Assembly (NCBI GenBank): GCA_977017575.1
Contig: CDRNVI010000041.1
Location: 1 to 64,000 of the forward strand
From: Paramoeba atlantica
Taxonomy: Eukaryota; Discosea
Length of the DNA stretch: 64,000 bases
Direction of reading: 5' to 3'
Part shown: piece after piece, positions 28,015-38,045 of the stretch
Position numbering within the stretch: position 1 is the stretch's first letter
How the letters are laid out: every line of letters starts with the position of its first letter
Notes under the pieces: generated by a model
What the model was told of the DNA's origin: nothing
Seen by the model: the letters and a program-made list of their open reading frames with translations, nothing else
The model's database searches: none
Translations under genes and position numbers: made by a program

Positions 28015-28714
28015 TCGCTGTAGTAAACGTCAACCCATTACAGCCAACGTGCATCCACCAGGGAGAACAGCCGCATGAGATTGTAACTTTTTTCCCAAGT
28101 GGTTTCTTGGCATTTCCATTCTTCCGAATGGCGCTTCAAACATTCGGATGCGACAGTTTCCATGATGTGATTCGCAACTTATTCGAAAGTTAACCTTCTT
28201 TTGGACAAGTGAAAAAACCTTTTGGATATTAAAGTGCCTATTTGTATATTTAACCCCTCCCCGAATTAATAATATTTAGAGATGTGTGTAGAGATATTGC
28301 TACAGATGCATATTATTTCCGGTGTATGTAGAAAAAAGTGGCGCAAGTTTTCTTTTGCCCCTTTTAAAAACATTTTTTTCGCGCTTTTTCCAAAACTTCA
28401 GACCCCCCTTTTATATTTCCGAAAGTCAGGTACCTCCCTTTATACTTCCAAAAGTACCGAAACCGGCGGAAGTATAAAGGGGGGGTGACAGTACCTTGTA
28501 TTGCTTCAAATATTTTCGGTGCTTTGTTTTACCTTTTCACTTTTTTTGAATTTTTTTTAAAAAGGAGAAGTGATTTCCAATACAGGTACAATGAAAACGT
28601 ATGCACGTGTATGTATTTTCTGCACAAAATTCTCTTTTCTCAACATTACATGCCCAGTAATACACAACCAGTAGTGTCATTACATACTCCTTTACTTGTA
28701 AAATTATTAGTAAA

Positions 28715-29455
28715 ATGAAGCACGCTTATTTATTCAGTTGTCACGATTCAAGATCGTCCGAACAAAGTTCTAATTCTCGTGCCAGCAGAGTCGGAAGAGC
28801 AAATTTACCACCTGAATATGAACTTGTGCAACTTATTGAGGATATCGGAAAAAAACATTCCACGTGGAATCCATCAGTCCCTGCTTGTGAGTGGAAAGGT
28901 GTCAAGTGTGAGGGCAGTTGTATTACTAAGATAGATTGGATAGGACAAAGTCTTTTCGGGTCCATTCGATGGCCCTCGCTTCCGCAGTCACTGCAGATCT
29001 TTCTAGTAAGTACGAACCAGCTTATGGGGACTGTCGAACTCGATGCCCTGCCCTCGGGTATTCACCATTTCAATGTGATGGACAATGCTTTCAGTGGGAA
29101 ATTGGAGCTTCAACACTTACCCCAGACGGTAAAGCGGCTTAACTTTAGTTACAACCAATTTGAAGGAGAGGTTGACCTAAGTCACCTTCCCGCAGATCTT
29201 GTGATGCTCCATTTAGGCTACAACCACTTGTCTGGTCCTATAAATTTGACTAACCTTCCACCTAATCTAGTCGACTTATCTTTGCCTAAGAATCAGTTTT
29301 CGGGTACCGCAATCATGAATAACTTGCCAAAAAGCTTACAGGCACTAGATGTACATGACAATGAACAATTATGTGGTGAAGTGGACGCCTCAACGTTGCC
29401 AACCATTTTAAACAGCTTTCTTTATTGTGATACTAAAATAATTCTTCAAGAATGA
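28715..29455 (+). CDS. LRR protein H
   Basis: ATG at 28715; 246 residues. The N-terminus (MKHAYLFSCHDSRSSEQ) is short and hardly hydrophobic. The cap is complete: LPPEYELVQLIEDI, then STWNPSVPACEWKGVKCE. About seven LRRs follow, e.g. LPQTVKRLNFSYNQFEG, LPPNLVDLSLPKNQFSG. The last one has an insertion (DNEQLCGEV). It lies between two mobile-element clusters but has an intact frame. The upstream signal exon seen in other members is missing, so localisation is uncertain. Confidence 0.8.
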   Translation: MKHAYLFSCHDSRSSEQSSNSRASRVGRANLPPEYELVQLIEDIGKKHSTWNPSVPACEWKGVKCEGSCITKIDWIGQSLFGSIRWPSLPQSLQIFLVSTNQLMGTVELDALPSGIHHFNVMDNAFSGKLELQHLPQTVKRLNFSYNQFEGEVDLSHLPADLVMLHLGYNHLSGPINLTNLPPNLVDLSLPKNQFSGTAIMNNLPKSLQALDVHDNEQLCGEVDASTLPTILNSFLYCDTKIILQE

Positions 29456-29605
29456 GTTCTTAAAGCGTTGAACAAAAGTTCTTAAACCGTTTAAAAGGAA
29501 AGTGAAGGAAAGAAAGTGAAGGAAAGAAAGGGAAGTAAGAGGCAGGCAGGAAGGAAGGAAGATGTGGAAAAAATAAGGCAAGGGAAAGGTAAGTGAAAGC
29601 GTCGA

Positions 29606-29607
<2 letters not shown>
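29456..29607 (+). other. Purine-rich tract downstream of LRR H
   Basis: Mostly A/G with repeated GGAAAGAAAGTGAA-type motifs; a low-complexity spacer. Confidence 0.5.
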
Positions 29608-29678
<71 letters not shown>

Positions 29679-29680
29679 TA
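29608..29680. repeat. (CTA)n microsatellite
   Basis: About 23 uninterrupted CTA/TAC triplets, followed by a short TATACA-rich run. Non-coding; open frames across it are artefacts. Confidence 0.9.
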
Positions 29681-30053
29681 CATATACATATACATTATAC
29701 ATATATGTATGTATTGTACATACAGGGGTGCAAATTAGATGCTGGGGGGGTCTAAAATTAGCAATGTTTGCGCAATTTTGGAAAATAATAGCGCATTCGA
29801 GAGCTCTCGCAGAGATCTATGTTTTGGCGCTATTATCACGTTAAAAGAAAACAAATTTGAAAAAGATATCTTTTTAAAAGGTTTTTTACCCCCCTAAAAG
29901 TTGCAGATTTTTCAATTTTTGCAGTTTTTTCCGTGTTTTTTTGTTTTTCAGCTCACTATTATACCGCAAAAGCGATCCCTCTCTAAGCAAAACAGTAAAA
30001 GCTTATCTGATGGATCACATGAACCCACGGGGCACACAAAATATTCACACAGG

Positions 30054-31118
30054 ATGCTTCTCGTTAAAGATTACGAGAATACAAACTCCTACAGTGCCAC
30101 TTGCCAAAGACAAGGCGTCCACGACAGCACTGTTAAGTTGTGGGTTAAGCGATTTGAGGAAACCGGGGATGTTGAACGTGCTACGCCTCCTCGCGAACGC
30201 ACTGTGACAACGCCGGAGCTTCTTGAGGCATGCCGCGAAATTATTGACGCGTCCAACGCGACAAGTGCGCGAGGTTGTCCCTCGTGGAGTTTTATTCTTC
30301 GAGAGGTTAGGAAAAGGGGTTTCACCTGCAGCAGGCCGACCCTAGTAAATTTTTTAAAGGACGAAGGGATGATCCAACGATCTTTTTCTAAAGGCCTGTT
30401 CTTAACTGAAGTTCACAAGGCCAAGCGACTAACATTTGCACTGAAAATGCAGAAGTGGTCCGTCGCACAGCTTCGTCACATTATTTGGTGTGACGAAAAA
30501 AAGTTTACTTGTCAACTTGGGCGTGAAAGCCGTTCTTACATTTGCCGAGCGAGTGACCCCCCCAAGCCACCCCTAAAAGCTGCGCAAAAATGTTTTGGGG
30601 GGGATGGAGTAAACGTTTGGATGGGTATAAGCCTTATTTATGGAGTTTTTTATCACGTCTTTCCCGACAGGGACAGAAATGGGAAACTTACGATTACTTC
30701 AAATGTTTTTAAAGCAGCTATGACAAAAAGGGGGGGTTTCTAAAGTTACTTGAAGCGTCATAGCGGTACTAGAGTTGCAATGGATAATGCTCCTTGTCAC
30801 AATGGCACCTTTAAAACCTTTCGAGAAAACCAAGTCTTTGTTTTAGACTTTCTCCCAAAATCCCCAGATCTTAACCCTATTGAAAACATTTGGGACATCA
30901 TGGACACCTTTATTAAAGATGGTACAAACCCAGAAAATAGGACTGAACTTTTGTATTCTATTGAAAAGGCGGTTGATTACATTAAAACAGATGGTCATGA
31001 CATGCTCATAAACACTTTAAACAGCATGCCGCGGCGTTTCGACATAGTAGTAGAAAAAAAGGGGAAAGTTGTAATTATTGAACGTACAAAACTTTTTAAT
31101 TCATTTTTTGCATTTTGA
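30054..31118 (+). mobile_element. Tc1/mariner transposase gene, near-intact, one in-frame stop
   Basis: First ATG at 30054 (the open frame extends upstream without an ATG). An N-terminal helix-turn-helix (TCQRQGVHDSTVKLWVKRFEE region) precedes the DDE core: first Asp in IIWCDEKKF, second in VAMDNAPCHNG, Glu in SPDLNPIENIW. I count about 32 residues between the second Asp and the Glu, versus 34 in classical Tc1. The only break is a TAA at 30741-30743 in the same frame between KRGGF and SYLKRHSG, so there is no frameshift. Total about 354 codons. A CAGGGGTG start near 29724 and CACCCCGTG near 31150 might be remnants of the terminal repeats. Likely a young insertion. Confidence 0.85.
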
Positions 31119-31149
31119 CGTTTTTGGGCTTCTCAGTTGACCATCCCCC

Positions 31150-31475
31150 TACACCCCGTGAAACATAAATCTGTGTTAATTCGTAACATTAACACAGATT
31201 AACGTTACACAGACAAATGTCCCCTCGGTATGCCGGAGCTATGATCTTTTTTCATAAATTTGTCAATTTTTGCAAATAGAAATCAAGAACAAAGAAATTT
31301 TCAGAGAAAAAGACGTAAAAATGTACTAAAAAATTTCGCTTGTGCACATTTTTTTGTTTTTTTAACACAGATTTCTGTCCGGCCAAATATTTTCGAGTTA
31401 ACACAGATTAATATCACACAGATTAATGTTCTCCAGATTAGTATTACACAGACAAATGTCCCACTCGTATTTAGA
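31150..31475. repeat. Degenerate repeats of a CACAGATTAA motif
   Basis: TTAACACAGATTAA-type units occur at 31188, 31399, 31415 and with variants ending ACACAGACAAATGTCCC at about 31210 and 31447. Two blocks some 210 bp apart share order and ending, suggesting a duplicated unit around the transposon's 3' side. Confidence 0.55.
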
Positions 31476-31579
31476 AAAACAAAATGTACAAGAAAACGGT
31501 GCTGTGGACGAGAGCTTGGGGGGTGGGGGTCGCTAGGCCCCAACATTGCGTAACAACGACTGTGGCCATTAGCGTGACC

Positions 31580-32870
31580 TTCAAAGTATGTACAGAAAGA
31601 TAGTTAATTTTCGGGTTATTCAATTTGGTCTTTTTCCATTGATTGTTCAATAGTTTCTGGTATCCTCCTGCTATTTCTTCGGCTTTTGTCGATGATATAT
31701 CAGGATCATCAGAGGAGTGGCTGGAGTGACTATCGCTCACATCTTCGAATTTGTCGCGTGCCTCCCATCCGTAGTGATGCCGGATGCACTCCAAGATGTT
31801 CATGAAACGCACCTGCCATGCTTCTCTGCGTTTCGTGTTACTGTACCCATACTGTTACTGTATTTCACGCATTGCAGCGCTTCGTTTCGTCGTCAGTCCA
31901 TCGATATCATTCCATAGTTGTGGCGCTGCTGCCTTGTCCAATACTTTATCGTATGGTGGGCAGCTTCTGCGTGGTTCGTATGATACCCTCTTAACGCCAC
32001 GAACTCTTTACTATGATTAACCGTGAAATGGTGACAATATTCTCCGAAGTTGTAGTACACTCATCCGTTACGACAACCGAACGCGCACTCGTAAGATGAG
32101 GAATATTGAAGTTCAGCAGAGTAGCCTGATCTCTCCGCTTCACAGGTTTCCGATGTGTGCGCCCCATCTTTCGGTCCGTTATTTCAGTAGCTGTTAGAAA
32201 CCACCAACCCACCTTCCGGACACGCTTGCCCTGATTATATTTTCTTTTGCCAATGAATGTTTCATCGACTTGAAGTCTTGAAAAGTCGAAGTCCGTGTCC
32301 TCTTGGGAATGATAAGCTACGTTACCAAGCATGTGTAGCATTTTCGTAACTGTACCCTGGCGCACTCCGCGGCTCCGACTAATTTTCCCGATTGTAAGAT
32401 TATATTTAAAATTTCCACAAATCAGTAGCAGAGTACCAAGATTCACTGCAGACTCATTATTAAGATAAGGCGCGTGCGCGTGAACACGGTTCCTACACAT
32501 TCCCCTGCATCGATCATGGTGTGTGTATTCGTGCATATTTGGACGCCCCCTCAAATCACGCATGAATTTCAATCCATGCTTATGATAAACATTGTGTGAT
32601 TAATTATCACACTGTGGGAGGCCGAGCAATTGGTGGTTATTCATCCATTCTTCGGGACTTTTTCTTTACGGCACCTGTGTGAGGTTTCGCCAGTTTGTAC
32701 ACAAGCAAAACCATTGCACCCTGGACACACCCTTCTTGCAACTTGGGTCGCAGGCCACGCCGTGTCATCCTCATTTTCGTCGCCTGCATAGGTACAGTGT
32801 ATTTCGCATCGACGATTCCCACAGGGTGATAAATCGACGAAGTCTCTCTCCGCTTCACAATTAAGAAGTT
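31580..32870 (-). mobile_element. Broken Merlin (IS1595/ISXO2-like) transposase
   Basis: The minus strand from 32572 to 31991 encodes 193 residues with SRSRGVRQGTVTKML (helix-turn-helix) and QVDETFIGKRKYNQGKR, the first catalytic Asp context of ISXO2/Merlin transposases, followed by VVVTDE (second Asp). The third-acid region (NHAEAAHHTIKYW) lies further along in another frame near 31960, and an N-terminal piece near 32860-32640 in yet another. It is thus broken by at least two frameshifts plus stops. Merlin is the eukaryotic relative of bacterial IS1016. Terminal repeats are not identified. It is the only sizeable recognisable gene on the minus strand. Confidence 0.75.
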
Positions 32871-32925
32871 CTAAGTCGTTTCATTTGTGATTTTGCGAAA
32901 TTGATGAAAATAGATCAATGTGCTA

Positions 32926-33024
32926 TAGGCTCTTCGTTAAACACGGTGGTTGTTTTCAACTTAGAAGTCACTCGTGCTGCGCGCTTCGCGTTGAAAGCTA
33001 CCACCGCGTTTAACGAAGAGCCTA
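32926..33024. mobile_element. 99-bp foldback MITE
   Basis: Arms of 25 bp (TAGGCTCTTCGTTAAA onward; 32926-32950 and 33000-33024) match as inverted repeats with a single mismatch. The interior extends the pairing (TTCAAC/GTTGAA) to a GCGCGCTTCGCG palindrome. It sits just beyond the start of the Merlin gene, so it could be its derivative, but the matching end was not found on the other side. Confidence 0.8.
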
Positions 33025-33628
33025 AAAAAGGAAAATTGGTCATGGACGCTGAAGAAAACGTAAGGAATTGAGCCAAAAATAGCTGATTTTTCGGTAAAAA
33101 TGAGGTGATTTTTGCATATTTTTGGTCTCAGAGCACTAAATTCGACTTTTACGTACGGGAAATCTCTCGTAGGCATGTATTCGAGGCTACAGAACGTATT
33201 GAGTATAAAAGGCGATTCCAACCACACCATTCTTCCGAACCAAAAAGACTCCTTTGGGTCCGAAAATTACTTTTTCGCATATTTCATTCAAAAATGGGTC
33301 ATTTTGGGAGACGTACCACGGCTTCAAGAAGCAACATCTCGCGAAGGCAATGTCGTAGAAAGCTAGAATAGGTCCCAAACTCTCAGAATACAATAGGAGA
33401 AACGATTTTAGAAAAATATTTTTTTTGCCATTTTTTTCGCCAAGTTGAATCCTTTTTTTCAAAAAAAACCCTTCCTCACGTTTTATTGCGGCACAGTAAT
33501 ACCCCACGGGAACGAGATTTCTCGAATGAAACAAGAATGTGTAAAATCGTAAATTTCTGAGACGGAATGATCATGACACGGGCTCGAATCGCAATATTAG
33601 AAACGATTTCCAAACCCTCCCCTCCCCC
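33025..33628 (+). other. Spacer, probable decayed repeat
   Basis: AT-rich with T8/A8 runs; two overlapping open frames on + and one on - look accidental. The motif GAACGAGATTTCTCGAATG (about 33511) resembles GAACGAGATCGCTCGAATG in the element at 58660. A C/T-rich tract from 33610 leads into the next start codon. Confidence 0.35.
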
Positions 33629-34807
33629 ATGTCCCTTTCGACCCCCCCTCCCCCCTCCCTCCCCAATCTCCCCGATTCCGACGCCCTTCTACGCTCTCTC
33701 CTCACCCCCCCTCCTCACCCCTCCTCCTCACCCCCCTCTCCTCCCCTCCCCCACCCCCCTCTCTTCTCCCTCTCCCCCACCCCCTCCCCCCCCGCCCCCC
33801 CTCCCGCCGTCCAATCCTTCACCGCCGCCATCACCCACGCCCTCGCCTCCACCCCCTGCCACGACCTCCTGCTCCCCTCCCGCCGCGTCGTGGTCCTCGA
33901 CGTCGAGCTCCCGCTCAAGCTCGCCTTCCAGGCCGCCATGGAGAGCCGCACCTCCTACTGCGTCCTCTGGGACCACCACCGGGAAAGACCCGAGGGGATC
34001 ATGACCGCCACGGACTACATCAAAGTCCTCTGCTACTGCCACGAGCGCTGCGACGACGAGGGCGCCGTGGAGGGGCTGCGCGGGATGAGCCTGCGCGCCT
34101 GGCGAAGGGCCCCGGGGCTGCACAACCCCGCGCGCAGCCCCGGGAGCTGCATCACGGTCTACGCCTTCGAGAGCAGCGCCGCGGAGGCGATCGAGCGGCT
34201 GGTGCGGCACCGGATCCACCGCGTGCCGGTGGTGCACAGCCGCGGGGACGCGACACTGTGCGGCGTGGTGAGCTACGCCCCCGTGTTGGCGTACCTGGTC
34301 GAGGCGTTTGGGTTGGAGGAGGGGGAGGGGGAGGGGGAGAGCGTGGGGGGGGACGTCGGGGAGGCGGAGAGTGTGTTGGGCTGCCCGGTGGTGCGGCTTG
34401 GGCTGGGACATTATGGGTACCAGGGTGTGGTGTACACCGTGACATTGGATACCTCCCTGGCGGAGGTGTTTCAGTTGTTTCTGACGCACAAGATTTATAT
34501 GCTTCCGATTGTTGAAGCGGGGTCGAATCGGTTGCTGAATGTGGTGTCCCGTACGGACGTGCTCACGTTAGGTTCCTCGCATGGTGTATTTGATCTCTCC
34601 ATTACGCTCGCAGAGGTGCTAGAAGAAAGAAAGGTGTCCCCCAACGCGGTGATCTACGTCTTCTCTCCATTGGACACACTACGATCCGTGATTCTACAGT
34701 TTGCGAGGAGTGGGGTACGCTCTTTGGTTGCTGTGGATGCACATCGCAGGGTGTGTGGCTTCTGTAGTATGATTGATTTGTTTCATTTCCTTACGAACTT
34801 TCAGTGA
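33629..34807 (+). CDS. AMPK gamma-like protein (four CBS domains)
   Basis: ATG at 33629; 392 residues. Residues 1-60 are Pro/Ser/Thr low complexity. Four CBS motifs follow: VVVLDVELPLKLAFQAAM...IMTATDYIKVL (~85-140), TVYAFESSAAEAIERL...GVVSYAPVLAYL (~180-230), DTSLAEVFQLFLTHKIYMLPIV...VVSRTDVLTL (~275-320) and VFSPLDTLRSVILQFA...FCSMIDLFHFL (~345-390). Order and the WDHHRER segment of CBS1 match the nucleotide-sensing gamma subunit of AMP-activated kinase (Snf4). It would bind AMP/ATP and regulate an alpha/beta kinase complex in the cytosol. Codons switch from C-rich before ~34070 to G-rich until ~34580, then to ordinary. Confidence 0.85.
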   Translation: MSLSTPPPPSLPNLPDSDALLRSLLTPPPHPSSSPPSPPLPHPPLFSLSPTPSPPAPPPAVQSFTAAITHALASTPCHDLLLPSRRVVVLDVELPLKLAFQAAMESRTSYCVLWDHHRERPEGIMTATDYIKVLCYCHERCDDEGAVEGLRGMSLRAWRRAPGLHNPARSPGSCITVYAFESSAAEAIERLVRHRIHRVPVVHSRGDATLCGVVSYAPVLAYLVEAFGLEEGEGEGESVGGDVGEAESVLGCPVVRLGLGHYGYQGVVYTVTLDTSLAEVFQLFLTHKIYMLPIVEAGSNRLLNVVSRTDVLTLGSSHGVFDLSITLAEVLEERKVSPNAVIYVFSPLDTLRSVILQFARSGVRSLVAVDAHRRVCGFCSMIDLFHFLTNFQ

Positions 34808-35158
34808 GTAGAATACTACAATGTACAAATGCATGGAAGCACTGTAGGATATAACGGGTTTCACACTACTATCTACAAGGCGTTCTGCAATGCAATATAC
34901 CCTGTACGTTTTCATAATTTTCTGACGAGGAGTTGCTTTGCTTTTCATGACTTTGATTTCTTGCCTTTTCTACGTGATACTGGACATTCCTTTCCCTATT
35001 TTGGTACAACACATTCCTTTATGATCATAAGCGATATTATGGTGCGACAATTCATTGCCCCCTTTGTTCCGAAGAACATTGTTCATAAGACTCGCTCCCG
35101 CTATTCAAATTTCTAGGCAACCCACGATATGTAAGACTTTTCAGGTAGCTGCATTGCT
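34808..35158 (+). other. Intergenic spacer
   Basis: 351 bases, T-rich; the tract before the ATG at 35159 (GACTTTTCAG at about 35136) is a plausible splice acceptor. A 95-codon frame crossing it looks accidental. Confidence 0.4.
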
Positions 35159-37207
35159 ATGTTGAAGCGTTCTGTACGTTTCTTTTGCAACGCAGGCGTA
35201 TCTGATCTTACCTCCGCCTTGAGTTCTCTGAACAGATCTTCGCCGGATTCAAACAAATTGCTCCCGCTCCTCGAAGCGATGCGCGAGAAATCTCACAGCA
35301 TTCCCACTTGGGCTATGTCTCAAGCCGCACAGCTCGGACGCCAAGCGCACCTGAGCGAAGCTGTGGTGAAGCTATTTCTGGCCGGCTACAATTCACCCTC
35401 ACTTCGAAAGCTATGTCTTTTTGACAATGCAGTGGACTGTGCATACGATACGGGATCCTCAAGTCATATTCTCGCCCTGGTGAGGGGCGCTATGAGCAAA
35501 CTTACTTCGGATCAGGATGATATAGTTTCTCAACTAGCATTGTGTCGCGCTCTGTGGCGAGCAGTGCTTTTATCTGTGAAAAATCCAAAGGAGACGTTCG
35601 AGCACCGCAAAGCTGCCTTCTATCTGCTCAGCATTGTACGAAATGTGGTTCCTTTCGTGCTTTCCTCGACGAACGAGCAAAGTGATTCGTCGAACATACC
35701 AACCAAGGATTGTAAAGAATCTTTTCTGGGAAATAGGCTCGCTTCAACTCTGCCAAATGATGATGAAGTAGTAGTTTCCTCGATTTCTCGATTCTGTAGG
35801 TATGGTACGATCGACGAAGGGGAATGTTCCTTTTACCACTATCTTTATTCCCATTTTCTTATCTTTTGTCCTGTGTCTCCTGCACTTTCGCATGTGACGC
35901 TTACTTTGCTGCGAAGCTGTGAGCGCCTTCGTAACTCCACTCTTGCAACTGAGTATTACACTGCGTATTGCAGGAAACGCTCGATCAATGATGAAGAAGT
36001 GGATGAGGCAATATGGGTCTCCTGGGGACATACTCTGAATGCGGATGGAAAGAGCGAGACCGTCTTGGACACTGCAGCCCGAATCTTAAGCCGGAGACCC
36101 GAGTATGTTCCCTCCCAGGGAGTGGTTTCTACAATATCACGTGCTACGCATCAAACGCGAAACGTATCGCTTATCCGGGTCGTGCTTGAGCGCTTAACTA
36201 CGGTCGATTTGTTGAAAGAAACTGTGGAAGTGAAAGCGTTACGGCAGACTGTGAGGCAGAGTACCCACATATGTTTGCAAATGCTAGCCCGGTTTGGGGT
36301 TCTTGATTTTGAGACAATTCTGAACGAGTGCGTAGAAAAGGGTATGATAGATTCCGACGCTAATAGTTTGCTAGCAAGACTTCTAACGTGGACAATGAAT
36401 ACTGTGAATCCGTCGGAACAATTATCGAAGTTTGAACCTTTATTGGAAGATTTACGAAGCATAAATGAGGATGTGGCAGGAGCCTTATTGCAGGTATACT
36501 CTCGAGTTCAGCATGACCGTCTGTACAATTTTTATTGTACTTTGCAAGAGCGGAACATGAGAAAGCTTCCCTGGTTTATATCACTCTTGGAATGGGCAGA
36601 GGCTCGGAGGTACAGCATAGAATCATCTATGGTAAGGTTCATCAGCGAAGAAGCGAAAAACTTTGATGTTCAAAAAATTCAAATATATCGCAATGTCAAC
36701 TCGGAGTCCGTATTACGAGGCCTGGAAGAACGAATAACTGAGACTCAGGCTCATACGAATACAATTTTGACGCGTTCGAAGCAAAATGTACAAACAGTGG
36801 AAAAAGAATTTGAAGATAAAATTAGAACTGACCTCGGAAATGAGCATTGTGTTCGTTTCGAAAGGTTGCGTCATGCGTCCCTACATGATCCGAAGCGTAT
36901 ATCTCGATATGAGTATAATGAATATTACGTAAAGATGCCGTACCTGAGGGACGAATCTGCAAGGAATAGAGAAACTAGTGCACCATACGATAGTCTACAA
37001 TTTCGAGATATCTTCTTAAGAAATTTTGATGCTTGTATGCAAATTTCTTATTTGAGAAGCCTGCTACACGAATCAGTGCGACGCATGCAATATAAGAAGC
37101 TGCGACTTGACGCTGAAGCTTTAAGTTTGATACTAGACACAGGTATCAGCATGAAACCAAGCACAGAAGCACAACTTGGTTTCCGTTTACCTGCTATTTC
37201 CTCGTAA
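35159..37207 (+). CDS. Unrecognised 682-aa helical protein, probably mitochondrial
   Basis: ATG at 35159; 682 residues. MLKRSVRFFCNAGVS is a plausible mitochondrial presequence. The chain is helical throughout, with spaced Leu/Ala patterns reminiscent of alpha-solenoid or PPR-like proteins (e.g. LVRGAMSKL, LARLLTWTMN, ALLQVYSRVQHDRLYNFYCTL), but no repeat is clear enough to count. The last 130 residues are charged and contain a coiled-coil-like stretch. Kinetoplastid mitochondria contain many large RNA-processing and ribosome-assembly proteins of this kind; this is inference, and no specific orthologue is recognised. Confidence 0.6.
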   Translation: MLKRSVRFFCNAGVSDLTSALSSLNRSSPDSNKLLPLLEAMREKSHSIPTWAMSQAAQLGRQAHLSEAVVKLFLAGYNSPSLRKLCLFDNAVDCAYDTGSSSHILALVRGAMSKLTSDQDDIVSQLALCRALWRAVLLSVKNPKETFEHRKAAFYLLSIVRNVVPFVLSSTNEQSDSSNIPTKDCKESFLGNRLASTLPNDDEVVVSSISRFCRYGTIDEGECSFYHYLYSHFLIFCPVSPALSHVTLTLLRSCERLRNSTLATEYYTAYCRKRSINDEEVDEAIWVSWGHTLNADGKSETVLDTAARILSRRPEYVPSQGVVSTISRATHQTRNVSLIRVVLERLTTVDLLKETVEVKALRQTVRQSTHICLQMLARFGVLDFETILNECVEKGMIDSDANSLLARLLTWTMNTVNPSEQLSKFEPLLEDLRSINEDVAGALLQVYSRVQHDRLYNFYCTLQERNMRKLPWFISLLEWAEARRYSIESSMVRFISEEAKNFDVQKIQIYRNVNSESVLRGLEERITETQAHTNTILTRSKQNVQTVEKEFEDKIRTDLGNEHCVRFERLRHASLHDPKRISRYEYNEYYVKMPYLRDESARNRETSAPYDSLQFRDIFLRNFDACMQISYLRSLLHESVRRMQYKKLRLDAEALSLILDTGISMKPSTEAQLGFRLPAISS

Positions 37208-37471
37208 AACTTAATGCACTTGAACTAAGGTGGAGTAAACTTCGGTTTTTGTCAACTGTAACATACAGTGTAGAGGGTTGAAAAGTACCTCTATTTTTTT
37301 CCACCGTGCGTGTAGAAATTCATTTTGTAAAGTATTTGACAGTAGTACTAGGTAAGTAAAGGTAAGTAAAGGTTTGTAAGAGGGGTCACAACAAGTGATT
37401 TTACACATTCAGGTGGTCCCATAAGGTTGATACCTTAGAAAATCTTTCATTCCTCTGGTCCTACCAAACAA

Positions 37472-37771
37472 ATGTTGAGTATCGACGTTACTAACCCACC
37501 CCCACCTGCTTCACATGAGACAACTTCTGAGAGCACACCGATTGAAAAATTGCCTTCATTTTTTCCGTTAGTGGTGCCACGTTGCAAAGCGCCGGCGGAA
37601 GATTTTTTTAAATGTTTTTCTCATTCAAGCCAAGCACTTGATGACAGAAATAGACCTGTTGAAGAGTCGATTTATGAATGCCAAGAGTCACTTGCGGCAT
37701 ACGAATCATGCATGAAATTACACTATGAGCATACCGAGAAGAAACGGAAGAGATTTTTAGGGATATTTTAA
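37472..37771 (+). CDS. Twin CX9C protein
   Basis: ATG at 37472; 99 residues. Two CX9C motifs are exact: Cys38-Cys48 (RCKAPAEDFFKC) and Cys70-Cys80 (ECQESLAAYESC), separated by 21 residues, with a basic C-terminal helix. This is the helix-loop-helix fold of intermembrane-space proteins oxidised by Mia40/Erv1, such as respiratory-complex assembly factors. Which member it is cannot be told. A Pro/Ser/Thr-rich N-terminus of 30 residues precedes the fold. Neighbour of a probable mitochondrial gene. Confidence 0.75.
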   Translation: MLSIDVTNPPPPASHETTSESTPIEKLPSFFPLVVPRCKAPAEDFFKCFSHSSQALDDRNRPVEESIYECQESLAAYESCMKLHYEHTEKKRKRFLGIF

Positions 37772-38045
37772 TCAAGGCAACGTTTTTTCCATAAAAAGTT
37801 TGCCATTTCTCGTGCCTTCATGCGTATAAACAAGAACGATCTAGTCTTGCGACTCAAGATTTGCGTGAATAAGACACCATTGTCCATCTTTTACGACATT
37901 CTCTTGGACTGGAGTAGTAAACGTTTCGATCCGTCTCAGTAGTATTTTCATCGTGATGTTTCCACATAGCAAATGTACATGTAAACGATTATTTCTTTAA
38001 TGTCAGTAAATCCTTACTGATTCGTTCCTTATTTTATCGTCTTGC

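Larger units (their letters stand above)
26577..28491. mobile_element. 1.9-kb TA-flanked inverted-repeat element, composite
   Basis: Left end CTGTCACCCCCCTTTATATT after TA (26575-26576); right end is the complement, ...GGGGGGTGACAG before TA (28492-28493). The imperfect arms reach about 100 bp and contain TTTATACTTCC subrepeats, as in the internal/direct repeats of Tc1/mariner elements. No transposase frame remains. A second foldback element is nested inside. The direct repeat TTTGGATATTAAAG occurs at about 26737 and 28221. Non-autonomous; mobilisation by a Tc1/mariner enzyme is inferred from the TA target. Confidence 0.65.

Noticed and set aside
29593-29844. Open frames of poly-Tyr or poly-Ser across the CTA repeat
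   Set aside because: Artefact of a triplet repeat; all frames of such a repeat are open.
30741-30743. TAA read as an amino acid (alternative genetic code)
   Set aside because: TAA, TAG and TGA all terminate host genes here in the normal way, apart from the one TGA in thioredoxin reductase; a nonsense mutation in a transposon is simpler.
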